From assembly GCF_016925535.1 (NCBI RefSeq), contig NZ_CP070496.1, forward strand, positions 310,001 through 374,000: a stretch of DNA of 64,000 nt, read 5' to 3'. Source of the stretch: Natronoglycomyces albus (lineage in GTDB: Bacteria > Actinomycetota > Actinomycetes > Mycobacteriales > Micromonosporaceae). Of the stretch, positions 51,852 through 59,594 are shown piece by piece (position 1 is the first letter of the stretch; each line of letters starts with the position of its first letter). A program made the translations under genes and the position numbers. The notes under the pieces were generated by a model. That model saw only the letters and a program-made list of their open reading frames with translations, had not been told where the DNA came from and did no database searches.

Positions 51852-51900
51852 ACTGAAGTAAAACCACGGCAATGCGCCACTGCGCCGCAGGTCAATAAGT

Positions 51901-52477
51901 ATGCTCCCCGCGCACGCGGGGATGAACCCAGGTATGCGGTCGCTGTGTCCTTTTAATCCACATGCTCCCCGCGCACGCGGGGATGAACCGGGCGCTTCCC
52001 ACAACCTAGCCCCTAGCGTCAAATGCTCCCCGCGCACGCGGGGATGAACCCTATGCCGCTATTCCGCGCCGATGCGAACGTGTATGCTCCCCGCGCACGC
52101 GGGGATGAACCCCGAGAGTTTCAGCGCGTAAAAACCAAAAACGAATGCTCCCCGCGCATGCGGGGATGAACCCGCGGACAGAGGCCGCACCCGCCGCCCG
52201 CTGCAATGCTCCCCGCGCACGCGGGGATGAACCCATGCCACCGGTGGACCACCGCAAACTCAAACTATGCTCCCCGCGCATGCGGGGATGAACCGTCCGA
52301 AGACGGATCGGCCGGGCCGTTTGGGCTATGCTCCCCGCGCACGCGGGGATGAACCACAGGGCTGCCGGACAGGGCACGAAGAACACAGATGCTCCCCGCG
52401 CACGCGGGGATGAACCCTATGACATGGATGAATGACGTAGCCTGTGCCGATGCTCCCCGCGCTAGTGGGGTAAGTCG
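51901..52477 (+). CRISPR. type I-E CRISPR array, 10 repeats, 9 spacers
   Basis: Repeats of 28 bp (consensus ATGCTCCCCGCGCACGCGG followed by GGATGAACC) start at 51901, 51962, 52023, 52084, 52145, 52206, 52267, 52328, 52389 and 52450, an exact 61-bp period with 33-bp spacers. The stem CCCCGCG/CGCGGGG and the GATGAACC tail mark the I-E class of actinomycetes. Repeats 5 and 7 have CATG for CACG in the loop. The last repeat is degenerate in its 3' half, so the leader end is on the left and transcription runs rightward. Only 49 bp of possible leader precede it. No cas gene lies in the window, so the array depends on cas genes elsewhere or is an orphan. Confidence 0.97.
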
Positions 52478-53106
52478 TCGGCGGCCGTTGCTTCGTCCTG
52501 CTCTTTGGTTTCGGTCGCCGCCGGTTGCGCGCTGCTGCGGTTGTGCAGGTGGGCGCGCTCGCCGGAGCGGTCAAAGATGCTCAAGATTTCCGCTTCTCCC
52601 TCGTGCGCGCCGAAGACGTGGGGCACCATGGTGGAGAATTCGGCCGCGTTTCCCTCGTGGATGAGGATGGTGCGCTCGCCCAGCAGCAATCGGATGACCC
52701 CGGACATGACGGTGAACCACTCACGCCCTGGGTGGACGTGCAGTTGTTCGGGCCAGAAGTTTTCCTCGGCGGTGAATCGCATCTTGGCGACTGTCACGCC
52801 GTTGAGGCCGCGTTCGCCGGAGAGAATCCAGGTGGTTACTCCCGGCGCATGTGATGGCTGGGGCCGGATGACCACGTCTTCGTCGTCGGTGGGCTCCACC
52901 AGCTGATCAAGTGTGGTTTCGAGGGCGCGCGCGATCGACACCAGCTGATCTAGGGCGATGCGGCGATGCCCGGTTTCGATCCGGCTCAGGGTTGACGGGC
53001 TGAGGTAGCAGCGCGCTGCCAGGGAGTCCAGCGACCAGCCGCGCGCGAGCCGCAAACCACGGATGCGCTGGCGGACCATCGCGTCGAGGGCAATTTCTTG
53101 CGTCAT
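52462..53106 (-). CDS. XRE-family regulator with C-terminal cupin domain
   Basis: 214 residues from the ATG at 53106; TACACT lies 7 nt upstream (leaderless). The long open frame continuing upstream is spurious. N-terminal HTH_3: RQRIRGLRLARGWSLDSLAARCYLSPSTLSRIETGHRRIALDQLVSIARALETTLDQLV (about 12-70). C-terminal cupin about 105-185 (EQLHVHPGREWFTVMSGVIRLLLGERTILIHEGNAAEFSTMVPHVFGAHEGEAEILSIF), a ligand sensor. The last codons and the TAG stop lie inside the degenerate terminal CRISPR repeat. Divergent from a methyltransferase-reductase pair, which it probably regulates. Confidence 0.93.
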   Translation of the reverse strand: MTQEIALDAMVRQRIRGLRLARGWSLDSLAARCYLSPSTLSRIETGHRRIALDQLVSIARALETTLDQLVEPTDDEDVVIRPQPSHAPGVTTWILSGERGLNGVTVAKMRFTAEENFWPEQLHVHPGREWFTVMSGVIRLLLGERTILIHEGNAAEFSTMVPHVFGAHEGEAEILSIFDRSGERAHLHNRSSAQPAATETKEQDEATAADDLPH

Positions 53107-53153
53107 AGGCAAGAGTGTATGCGCTAGGGGCATACGGTGGCTAATTTTGAACG

Positions 53154-53993
53154 ATGTCACCGCACTCGCACACCCACACCGAAGTCCACGCCCACCGCTC
53201 CAGCCATATGGCGGACATGCTCGATTTGGACGCCGCAGTGCTGAAAGATCACCTGGAGGAGGTGATCTCCTGGGTCGCATCGCATGCGCCCTCCTCGCCG
53301 CGCACCGTGGTCGACCTAGGCGCGGGCACCGGCACCGGCACGTTGGCCCTAGCCCAGCGTTTCGCCACGGCCGACCTGGTCGCGCTCGACGTCTCGCCGA
53401 CGATGCTCGACCGGCTCCGAACAGCTGCCCGCAGCCTCGGCCTGACGCGGCGGCTGCGCATCGTCGAGGCTGACCTCGACCAAGCCTGGCCCGAGGTCGG
53501 TGGGGTCGATGTGGTGTGGGCGGCCTCCTCGCTGCATCACCTGTCCGATGCCGACCGGGCCCTGCGCGACGTCCACGCGGCGCTGGCGCCTGGGGGCCTC
53601 CTGGCCGTGATCGAGATGGATTCCCATCCGCGATTTCTGCCCCAGGACATCGGATTGGGCCAACCGGGCCTGGAGGAACGTTGTCGACAAGCCGTGGCTG
53701 GCCGCAACTGGAACGCCCACCCGAACTGGCATTCACACCTCGAAAGCGCCGGATTCGAAGTGCTGCAACAGCGCATTTTCGCCTACGAATTGCGCCCAGC
53801 GCCGCCTGCGGCCGGGCTCTACGCACACACCTACTTCGGTCGCCTACGCGACGCCGTCGCAGATCAGCTGGGGGAAGACGACCTGCGCGTCCTCGATGCG
53901 CTGCTAGCTGAGGACGGCCCGGACTCGCTACTACATCGGCCCGACCTGCGCGTGCGAGGAAGCCGGACTGCCTGGGCGGCTCGCAAAGCCTGA
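53154..53993 (+). CDS. class I SAM-dependent methyltransferase
   Basis: 279 residues; TAATTT lies 6 nt before the ATG (leaderless), back to back with the leaderless XRE gene. SAM motif I VVDLGAGTGTGTLALA (near 50-65), motif II LVALDVSP, motif III-like VVWAASSLHHLSDADRALRDVHAALAPGGLLAVIEM (about 120-155). A His-rich N-terminus (SHTHTEVHAHRSSHM) is unusual and could bind metal. It is followed after 85 bp by a thioredoxin-reductase-like gene; the XRE-cupin regulator, this gene and the reductase make a small inducible cluster. The substrate is unknown. Confidence 0.88.
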   Translation: MSPHSHTHTEVHAHRSSHMADMLDLDAAVLKDHLEEVISWVASHAPSSPRTVVDLGAGTGTGTLALAQRFATADLVALDVSPTMLDRLRTAARSLGLTRRLRIVEADLDQAWPEVGGVDVVWAASSLHHLSDADRALRDVHAALAPGGLLAVIEMDSHPRFLPQDIGLGQPGLEERCRQAVAGRNWNAHPNWHSHLESAGFEVLQQRIFAYELRPAPPAAGLYAHTYFGRLRDAVADQLGEDDLRVLDALLAEDGPDSLLHRPDLRVRGSRTAWAARKA

Positions 53994-54078
53994 GCGCGGC
54001 ACGGGATGCCGATGCGTCGCGAGAGACCAACCACAGAATCACCTCAATAACGAACACTGAAGGGCAAGGAGAACCACT

Positions 54079-55026
54079 ATGAGTACCGAAGAAACCTACG
54101 ACGTGGCCATCATCGGGGGAGGGGCGGCGGGGTTGAGCGCAGCCGTCGCATTGGCCCGTTCCCTGCGGCAAGTCCTCGTCATTGACGATGGCCAGCCCCG
54201 CAATGCCGTCTCACATGCGGCACACAATGTCCTTGGCCGGGAGGGCGTTGACCCCCAGGAACTGTTGGCCACCGGGCGCGGCGAAGCCGAGCGTTTTGGG
54301 GCCCAGTTTCGCAATGATCGAGCCGTCGCGGCTCGTCGCACCGAAATAGGCTTCGAGGTCGACCTCGCCGGTGGCCAGAGCGTGGCCGCGCGCCGGGTCC
54401 TGCTCGCGACGGGCCTGAGCGACCAGCTTCCCGACCTGCCGGGAGTGCGGAAATTCTGGGGCACGACCGTCTTGCACTGCCCCTACTGTCACGGCTGGGA
54501 AGTCAAGGGGCAGCGCATCGGCATCCTCGCCTCCGGGCCCATGAGCATTCACCAGGCCCTGTTGTTTCGGCAGCTCAGTGACGATGTCACCCTCTTTGCT
54601 CACGACATGCCCGACCCGGGTGAGCAGGCCTGGGCCGAACTGGATGCCCTTGGCATCACGGTGGTAACCGGTGAGGTCGCCCGGCTGGAAGGGGACGACG
54701 CGGTACGGTCGGTGGTTTTGGCCAGCGGCGAAGACTTCGCCGCCGACGCCGTGGTCGTGGCTCCCCGGTTTATCGCGCACACGCAGCTGTACGAGCAGCT
54801 TGGTGGCACGGTGGAACAGCATCCGCAAGGTGCGTTTATTCCCACCCAGGAGCGGGGCCAGACCGAGATTCCCGGGGTGTGGGCGGCGGGCAATTCCAGT
54901 GACCTGATGGCGATGGTTTCCATGGCCGCCAGCGCCGGTGTGTTGGCCGGGGTCGCGATCAACGTCGATCTTGCCACTGAGGAGGCGCGCGTAGCTGTGG
55001 AGCGAAAGGCTACGGCTGTGTCCTAA
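54079..55026 (+). CDS. thioredoxin-reductase-like FAD/NAD(P) oxidoreductase
   Basis: 315-residue two-dinucleotide flavoprotein. FAD motif AIIGGGAAGLSAAVALARS (near 9-27), VLLATGLSDQLPDLPGV, and the second part LHCPYCHGWEVKGQRIGILASGP with C134-P-Y-C137. The CxxC is CPYC rather than the CATC/CAVC of thioredoxin reductase, and the NADPH-domain GxGxxA is degenerate. The C-terminal IPGVWAAGNSSDLMAMVSMAASAGVLAGVAIN is the FAD-contact helix. This pattern fits gliotoxin-reductase-like or bacilliredoxin-reductase-like enzymes. GGCAAGGAG lies before the ATG. Likely co-transcribed with the methyltransferase. Confidence 0.9.
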   Translation: MSTEETYDVAIIGGGAAGLSAAVALARSLRQVLVIDDGQPRNAVSHAAHNVLGREGVDPQELLATGRGEAERFGAQFRNDRAVAARRTEIGFEVDLAGGQSVAARRVLLATGLSDQLPDLPGVRKFWGTTVLHCPYCHGWEVKGQRIGILASGPMSIHQALLFRQLSDDVTLFAHDMPDPGEQAWAELDALGITVVTGEVARLEGDDAVRSVVLASGEDFAADAVVVAPRFIAHTQLYEQLGGTVEQHPQGAFIPTQERGQTEIPGVWAAGNSSDLMAMVSMAASAGVLAGVAINVDLATEEARVAVERKATAVS

Positions 55027-55064
55027 GGCAGGTGGCCATGCGCCTGGGGCAGCCTGTGCCGCGT

Positions 55065-56387
55065 TTAGGCCTTGCTGTAGGTCAGGAGGTTGAGCAGGGT
55101 GCAGCTTTCGGAGAGTTGTTCGCCGCGGACGAAGGCCGCCCAGAGCTGTCGCATGATTTTTCCGTGGGCGTTGACGTCCTCCCAGGAAGCGCCGCGCAAT
55201 AGCTGCATGCCGTCCCAGGCTTCCTTGACGCCGAAGAGGAACGGGATTTCGATGGCGTGGGCGGCCCCGAACGGGTTGTTTGGTGCCGCCCAGGTGAACT
55301 CGTATCGAAATGCCCGGCCGCCGGCGTCTCGGTGGCGTTGGGCGAAACGGCGGGCCGGTGTCGCGTAGATCTTGTTTGTCATGGTCCGGCTGAGGGCCGC
55401 GCCGATGCGTTTGCCGACCACTGGAGTGGCGAAGAGTCGCTGGGCGGAGGGGACGGCGGGGACGAATAGGCGGACTTCATCGGCCGTGGAGCCGATGAGC
55501 ACGTCTATGTCGGGGGCTGCGGCGTCCCAGGCTGCCGCGATGCCTTCCTCTGGCGGTAGTGGGTCGGCACCATAGCCAGTGCCAAAGGGCATCGCTCCTT
55601 TCAGGCCGAAGCGAGCCCCCACTGCGGAGATGGCCGCTTGCGCGTCGAAGAGCTCCTGCATTGATGAGGTCTGGTCGAGGGCCGCGCCAGCCTTGGCCAT
55701 CGCCGTGCGCATCCGCCCTCGGCCACGTGAGAGTCCCAGCGGGGCGCTTTGGATGATGGCGCGGGTGAATAGTTCTGTGGCTTGGGGAGTGGCCATGAGG
55801 TGGGCGACGGCGTCTCCGCCTGCTGAGTGCCCGGCGACGGTTACTTGCCGCGCGTCCCCGCCGAAGGCCTCGATATTGCGTTGTATCCAGGCTAGGGCGG
55901 CGATCTGGTCGCACAGCCCCAGGTGGGGGGAGCGGTCTTGGCCGCCCAAGTACCCGAGGACTCCGAGACGGTAGTTGATGGCCACGACCACGATGCGCTG
56001 TTCGGAGACGATGGAGGTGGGGTCGTAGCCGGGGGCGTCGCCTGCTCCGGAGACATAGGAGCCGCCGTGTATCCACACCATGACCGGTAGCAGCTCGCCC
56101 TCTGCGCGGTCCAGTGGGGTGGTGACCGATAGGTTCTGGCAGCGCTCGTCTTCGGGAAGGTTGCCGGTGGGATGTCCGACGACGGCTTCCAGGTTGGGGG
56201 CGGGCGGTTGTGGGCAGGCCGGTGAGGCTGTAGTGGCGTGGAATGGGGTGGTCCAGTCGGCGACGGGGCGCGGTTGCTCGAATCGCTCGGCGGTGGCGTA
56301 GGGGATGCCACGGGCGCGGATGACTGGTCCGTCGACGTAGCCCACGACCGGGCCGCACGCGGGGTCGAACACGGGTTGCGAGGTCAT
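55065..56387 (-). CDS. carboxylesterase type B
   Basis: 440 residues from the ATG at 56387 (AAGGATGCC upstream); 31 upstream codons of the open frame are rejected. Alpha/beta hydrolase of the para-nitrobenzyl-esterase group: VVGYVDGPVIRARGIPYATAERFEQPRP opening, oxyanion loop VMVWIHGGSYVSGAG (near 104-118), nucleophile in VTVAGHSAGGDAVAHL (near 180), acidic residue in LIGSTADEVRLF (near 300) and catalytic His in FGAAHAIEIPFLFG (near 385). FGGDARQVTVAGHSAGG is the type-B signature. It hydrolyses carboxylic esters; the cytoplasmic form, no signal peptide. The TetR gene at 56540 lies upstream on the same strand. Confidence 0.93.
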   Translation of the reverse strand: MTSQPVFDPACGPVVGYVDGPVIRARGIPYATAERFEQPRPVADWTTPFHATTASPACPQPPAPNLEAVVGHPTGNLPEDERCQNLSVTTPLDRAEGELLPVMVWIHGGSYVSGAGDAPGYDPTSIVSEQRIVVVAINYRLGVLGYLGGQDRSPHLGLCDQIAALAWIQRNIEAFGGDARQVTVAGHSAGGDAVAHLMATPQATELFTRAIIQSAPLGLSRGRGRMRTAMAKAGAALDQTSSMQELFDAQAAISAVGARFGLKGAMPFGTGYGADPLPPEEGIAAAWDAAAPDIDVLIGSTADEVRLFVPAVPSAQRLFATPVVGKRIGAALSRTMTNKIYATPARRFAQRHRDAGGRAFRYEFTWAAPNNPFGAAHAIEIPFLFGVKEAWDGMQLLRGASWEDVNAHGKIMRQLWAAFVRGEQLSESCTLLNLLTYSKA

Positions 56388-56539
56388 GACGGCATCCTTA
56401 TGGCTTGGTCCGCAGCGTGGGCTTTTAGTGAGGTCTGTGGGCCCACACGATACCAAGCGGTAGCGTCGCAGGGGTCGCACTTTCAGGATGCGCCAGTGCG
56501 ATGAACAGGCGTTTCGTATCGGAGAGTATGAGCAAGGAC

Positions 56540-57109
56540 TCAGTCACCTTCGAGTAGGTCCATGAGGCCAGAGGTGGCGCGTTCCAGTGCGTGGGCGTCG
56601 CCACCAGCGCGTGCGAGCACATAGCCGCCTTGCACCACGGCCGCCACCGTGGTCGCTCGCGCCGTTGCCGTTGTGAGGGGCACGCCCGTTTCGGCGATCA
56701 CTGTGGCCAGGGCTTCGACTAGCGCGGTGAAGTAGCGGCGAATGGGTTCTCGCATTTCCGCATCGGCCATGACGTCGGGGTCGGCGGTCAACCGTCCGAT
56801 TCGGCAGCCCGCCAAGGCGTCGCGTTGGCGGGTCAGGAAGGCGCGCAGCCGTTCGCGCGCGGGGCGGTCCTGGTTGAGTACCGCGAGGGCCCTGGCCAGG
56901 GCTTGTTCCGAGGTGCGTTGGATGGCCGCGATGGCTAGCGCCCGTTTGGTCGGGAAGTGGTGGTAGAGACTGCCGTGCCCAACGCCACTGCGCGCCAGTA
57001 CCTGTCGAGGCGTTGTCGCCGCGACTCCGTTTTCCCAGAAGAGTTCTTGCGCTGCCGTGATGAGTCGCTCTCGCGCTGCCTGGCCTCGCGATATGCCGGT
57101 TTGTGTCAC
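56540..57109 (-). CDS. TetR-family transcriptional regulator
   Basis: 189 residues from GTG 57109. HTH: RERLITAAQELFWENGVAATTPRQVLARSGVGHGSLYHHFPTKRALAIAAI (about 12-62). The C-terminal domain resembles the TetR_C_16/LmrA-YxaF group (ALAGCRIGRLTADPDVMADAEMREPIRRYFTALVEAL). It is divergent from the phosphodiesterase-LysE pair, with a 20-bp palindrome between; the carboxylesterase downstream on the same strand may belong to the same regulon. Confidence 0.93.
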   Translation of the reverse strand: MTQTGISRGQAARERLITAAQELFWENGVAATTPRQVLARSGVGHGSLYHHFPTKRALAIAAIQRTSEQALARALAVLNQDRPARERLRAFLTRQRDALAGCRIGRLTADPDVMADAEMREPIRRYFTALVEALATVIAETGVPLTTATARATTVAAVVQGGYVLARAGGDAHALERATSGLMDLLEGD

Positions 57110-57122
57110 CCCGTACTTATAG

Positions 57123-57142
57123 CATACCTACCTATAGGTATG
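57123..57142. promoter_or_regulatory. TetR operator palindrome
   Basis: CATACCTA-N4-TAGGTATG, 8-bp perfect arms, sits between the divergent TetR and phosphodiesterase genes and overlaps the -10-like TATGTT (57139-57144) of the latter. Binding should block that promoter. Confidence 0.85.
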
Positions 57143-57150
57143 TTTGAGTG

Positions 57151-57972
57151 ATGAGCACAGCAGACCCCACTGCGGCCACACCCCAATCCGGTACCACCGC
57201 AGACCACCTCGCCGAGGATCACGACCGACAGGTCGTGATCGCCCATCTTTCCGACCCCCACGTGGACACCAGCGTCGAACGAGCCCGGCGTTTCGCCAGG
57301 GTCATGGCGCAACTGGCCGAACTGAACGACATCGACGCGGTCGTGGTGACCGGCGACATCTCCGACCATGGAGCCGCACCGGAATATGAACAGTTCTTCA
57401 CGCTCTTTGACGTGCCCCAGCCATCCATAGTCGTGCCCGGCAACCACGACCTGCGGGCCGCCATGTCGGCGCACATGACGCCCGATGAAAACGGGCGGCT
57501 CAACTCGGTCATCGACGTCGGTGGCGTGAGAATCGTCGGTCTCGACAGCCTGGTGGAAAATGCCATCGAGGGTCGCCTCGACGCGCAGACAATCGAGTTC
57601 GGCCATGCCGCCATCGCCGAGGCGACCGGGCCGGTCTTCCTCTCCCTGCACCACCCGCCCGTGCCGGTGGGACACCACGTCATGGACCGCTACGGCCTAC
57701 ATGAACCCGCTGCCTTGGCGCAGCTTGCGGCCGAGCCAGCGGTGGTCGCGGTCCTCACCGGCCACATTCACACCGCCCTGTCGTCAACATTCGCCGGCAA
57801 ACCCCTCCTGGGCGCGCCGGGCATCGTCTCGACAATGCGGCTGGGCAGCCGCGTAAACCCCGTCGCCGACGACGCGGCGATGCCGGGCCTGGCGATTCAC
57901 ACCCTGCGGCCCGGATGCCACCTGACCTCGGTGTTCCACTACTTGAGCCCTGAGCCGTCGGGGACCACCTAG
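57151..57972 (+). CDS. calcineurin-like metallophosphoesterase, CpdA-type
   Basis: 273 residues from the ATG at 57151, 6 nt after TATGTT (leaderless); a GTG 3 nt earlier is possible. Metallophosphoesterase motifs in order: HLSDPHVD (near 29), VVTGDISDHG (near 67), VVPGNHDLR (near 97), FLSLHHPPVPVG (near 168) and LTGHIHTAL (near 205). This order and spacing match class III cyclic nucleotide phosphodiesterases (CpdA/Rv0805-like), which cleave 3',5'-cAMP. Coupled by TAGTG overlap to a LysE-type exporter. TetR-regulated. Confidence 0.93.
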   Translation: MSTADPTAATPQSGTTADHLAEDHDRQVVIAHLSDPHVDTSVERARRFARVMAQLAELNDIDAVVVTGDISDHGAAPEYEQFFTLFDVPQPSIVVPGNHDLRAAMSAHMTPDENGRLNSVIDVGGVRIVGLDSLVENAIEGRLDAQTIEFGHAAIAEATGPVFLSLHHPPVPVGHHVMDRYGLHEPAALAQLAAEPAVVAVLTGHIHTALSSTFAGKPLLGAPGIVSTMRLGSRVNPVADDAAMPGLAIHTLRPGCHLTSVFHYLSPEPSGTT

Positions 57973-58592
57973 TGGAGCTGCTCACCCTGGTGGGTGTTGC
58001 CATCCCCTTCGTCCTCAGTCCGGGCGCGAGCTTTGCGCTCACGCTTTCCCATGCCGCCAGCGGGTTGCGTCTGGCCTGGCTTTACGTCATGGCGGGAACC
58101 GCTGGGGGCACCTTCGTCATGGCATTTCTCGTGGGAGCGACGGGCCTGGGTGAAGCACTGACCGCCAACCTGCTGGGTCGCTCGATGCTGGAGGTGACAG
58201 GCGGGGCGGTACTGATCTGCTTTGGGTTGATCTTGCTGCGCAAAGGGTTCGGGCGCGATACCGAAGTGGCCGACGCTCCGGACACGTCACGGCTGGTGCG
58301 CTGGTCGTTCGTGACCGTGGTGGCCAACCCCAAGGCACTCAGTCTCTACTTGGTGGTGGTTCCAAGCTTGGCCTCCCCACAGTTGCGCGGGCTGACACTT
58401 CTCCTGGCCTTCGCCGCTATCCACATGGGGTTGCACACCCTATGGCTATTCCTGGTGAACTGGGGTGCCATTGGCGTACCCGGCCTGGTCGGATCGGTGC
58501 GGGCCCAGCGCTGTGCCTACGCGGCCTCAGGTCTGATGATGATGGGTTGGGGCCTCTACATGGCCGCCCCGGTCGCGAACATGGCCTCATAG
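57972..58592 (+). CDS. LysE/RhtB-family amino-acid exporter
   Basis: 206 residues from GTG 57972, which overlaps the previous stop by one base. Six membrane helices. Family signatures: IPFVLSPGASFALTLSHAASGLRLAWLYVMAGTAGG (about 10-45), the TM3 region, RWSFVTVVANPKALSLYLVVVPSL (near 115-137), with the conserved NPK. It exports amino acids or small metabolites; the substrate is unknown. Translationally coupled to the phosphodiesterase gene and under the same TetR operator. Confidence 0.92.
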   Translation: MELLTLVGVAIPFVLSPGASFALTLSHAASGLRLAWLYVMAGTAGGTFVMAFLVGATGLGEALTANLLGRSMLEVTGGAVLICFGLILLRKGFGRDTEVADAPDTSRLVRWSFVTVVANPKALSLYLVVVPSLASPQLRGLTLLLAFAAIHMGLHTLWLFLVNWGAIGVPGLVGSVRAQRCAYAASGLMMMGWGLYMAAPVANMAS

Positions 58593-58900
58593 GTCGGTTT
58601 GGCGTAAAGGGAGGCTCCGAAGGTTGTGCACTCTTGCATAGGCCTCAAGGTTCAACCAGCCATGCTTCAACACGTGTGAAGCCAGCGGTGGTTCGTACAA
58701 CATGGACTTCAAAACCGGCGACTACGCGCCCTCGAAATGTCTGTGAGGAGGCTGGCCCGGTGTGCGGAGAAACCGACGCGGTTCGCAACAACCGCGCGAT
58801 TAGCCGCCTTGACATCCACATGCGAAGGAGGCTCTTAGCCAGCCGCGCAATCACCCAGGAAGCTAGCAACGGGTCGCCGGTGGCGGCAGGTGAGAGGCTT
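58593..58900. other. intergenic region, no gene seen
   Basis: About 308 bp between convergent genes. It contains a small palindrome GCTTCA-N7-TGAAGC near 58664-58682, perhaps a terminator. Nothing else is recognised. Confidence 0.45.
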
Positions 58901-59350
58901 CTACTCGGTGCGACCAATGTATTCGTCGGCTGCGGCGGCAATGCGGGGCCCCATGGCGAACAGCCGGGCTAGGTCCTCGTCCGTTCCAGCGGCCGCCCGC
59001 AAGTGGGCATCGAAATCTCTGATGGCCTCACGCAGCCGCGCGTAGAGCTCTTTGCCCTGGTCTGTGAGCAAGATCTGTTGCACGCGCTGGTTGTGTGGAT
59101 GCCGGTAGCGACTGATGAGGCCAAGATCACCCATCACCTTCAGATGGTGGCTCAGCGTGGCCTCGCGGATATCGACGGCGGCGGCCAGTTCGCGCTGGGT
59201 GTGGATCTCTAGTTCATGCAGTGCCAGCAAGATGAAGTAGATGGAGCGGCTGCCACCATGCCGGGCGAAAATAGTCTCCGCCGCCTGGCTGGTGTGCTGG
59301 TCCACGTGCCTGATGAGCGCTGCCACCGGCTTTTTGCTCCAGTCGATCAT
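58901..59350 (-). CDS. MarR-family transcriptional regulator
   Basis: 149 residues; TAAGCT lies 7 nt before the ATG at 59350 (leaderless). Winged helix: SIYFILLALHELEIHTQRELAAAVDIREATLSHHLKVMGDLGLISRYRHPHNQRVQQILLTDQG (about 36-100). The N-terminal helix carries many Lys, His and Gln residues. It is divergent from a BBE-type oxidoreductase gene, 245 bp away, in front of which lie tandem direct repeats that could be its operator. Confidence 0.92.
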   Translation of the reverse strand: MIDWSKKPVAALIRHVDQHTSQAAETIFARHGGSRSIYFILLALHELEIHTQRELAAAVDIREATLSHHLKVMGDLGLISRYRHPHNQRVQQILLTDQGKELYARLREAIRDFDAHLRAAAGTDEDLARLFAMGPRIAAAADEYIGRTE

Positions 59351-59515
59351 GCCCCACAGCTTACGAGCCTATGGCCAGGAACTTTCTAGCACCGCGTGGA
59401 ACAGGTTGAGTTGCTCCATTTGGCGGTGCACAGCGGCAGGGGTGGTTGCTTTGCGCGTAGTGGGCCTAAATCGGTTAGCTCGTCGACCATGCGCAAGGTA
59501 CTGTTGCACAAACAC

Positions 59516-59545
59516 TTAGATAACGAAGTGTTAGATATCGAAGTA
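59516..59545. promoter_or_regulatory. tandem 15-bp direct repeats, probable MarR operator
   Basis: TTAGATAACGAAGTG at 59516-59530 is immediately repeated as TTAGATATCGAAGTA (13 of 15 identical). An inverted CACTT/AAGTG pair overlaps the first copy. The block is A+T-rich and ends 50 bp before the start of the oxidoreductase gene, where its promoter is expected. Confidence 0.65.
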
Positions 59546-59594
59546 TCTTTGCGAGTCTACGTTCCTATGCCGACGTGACCACACTGGAGGATTC

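Noticed and set aside
50994-54000. cas genes flanking the CRISPR array
   Set aside because: All neighbours on both sides are PP2C, XRE-cupin and methyltransferase genes; no Cas signatures.
52462-54171. 569-residue fusion of the XRE gene with upstream sequence
   Set aside because: The upstream part is antisense to the methyltransferase and the ATG at 53106 has a leaderless promoter.
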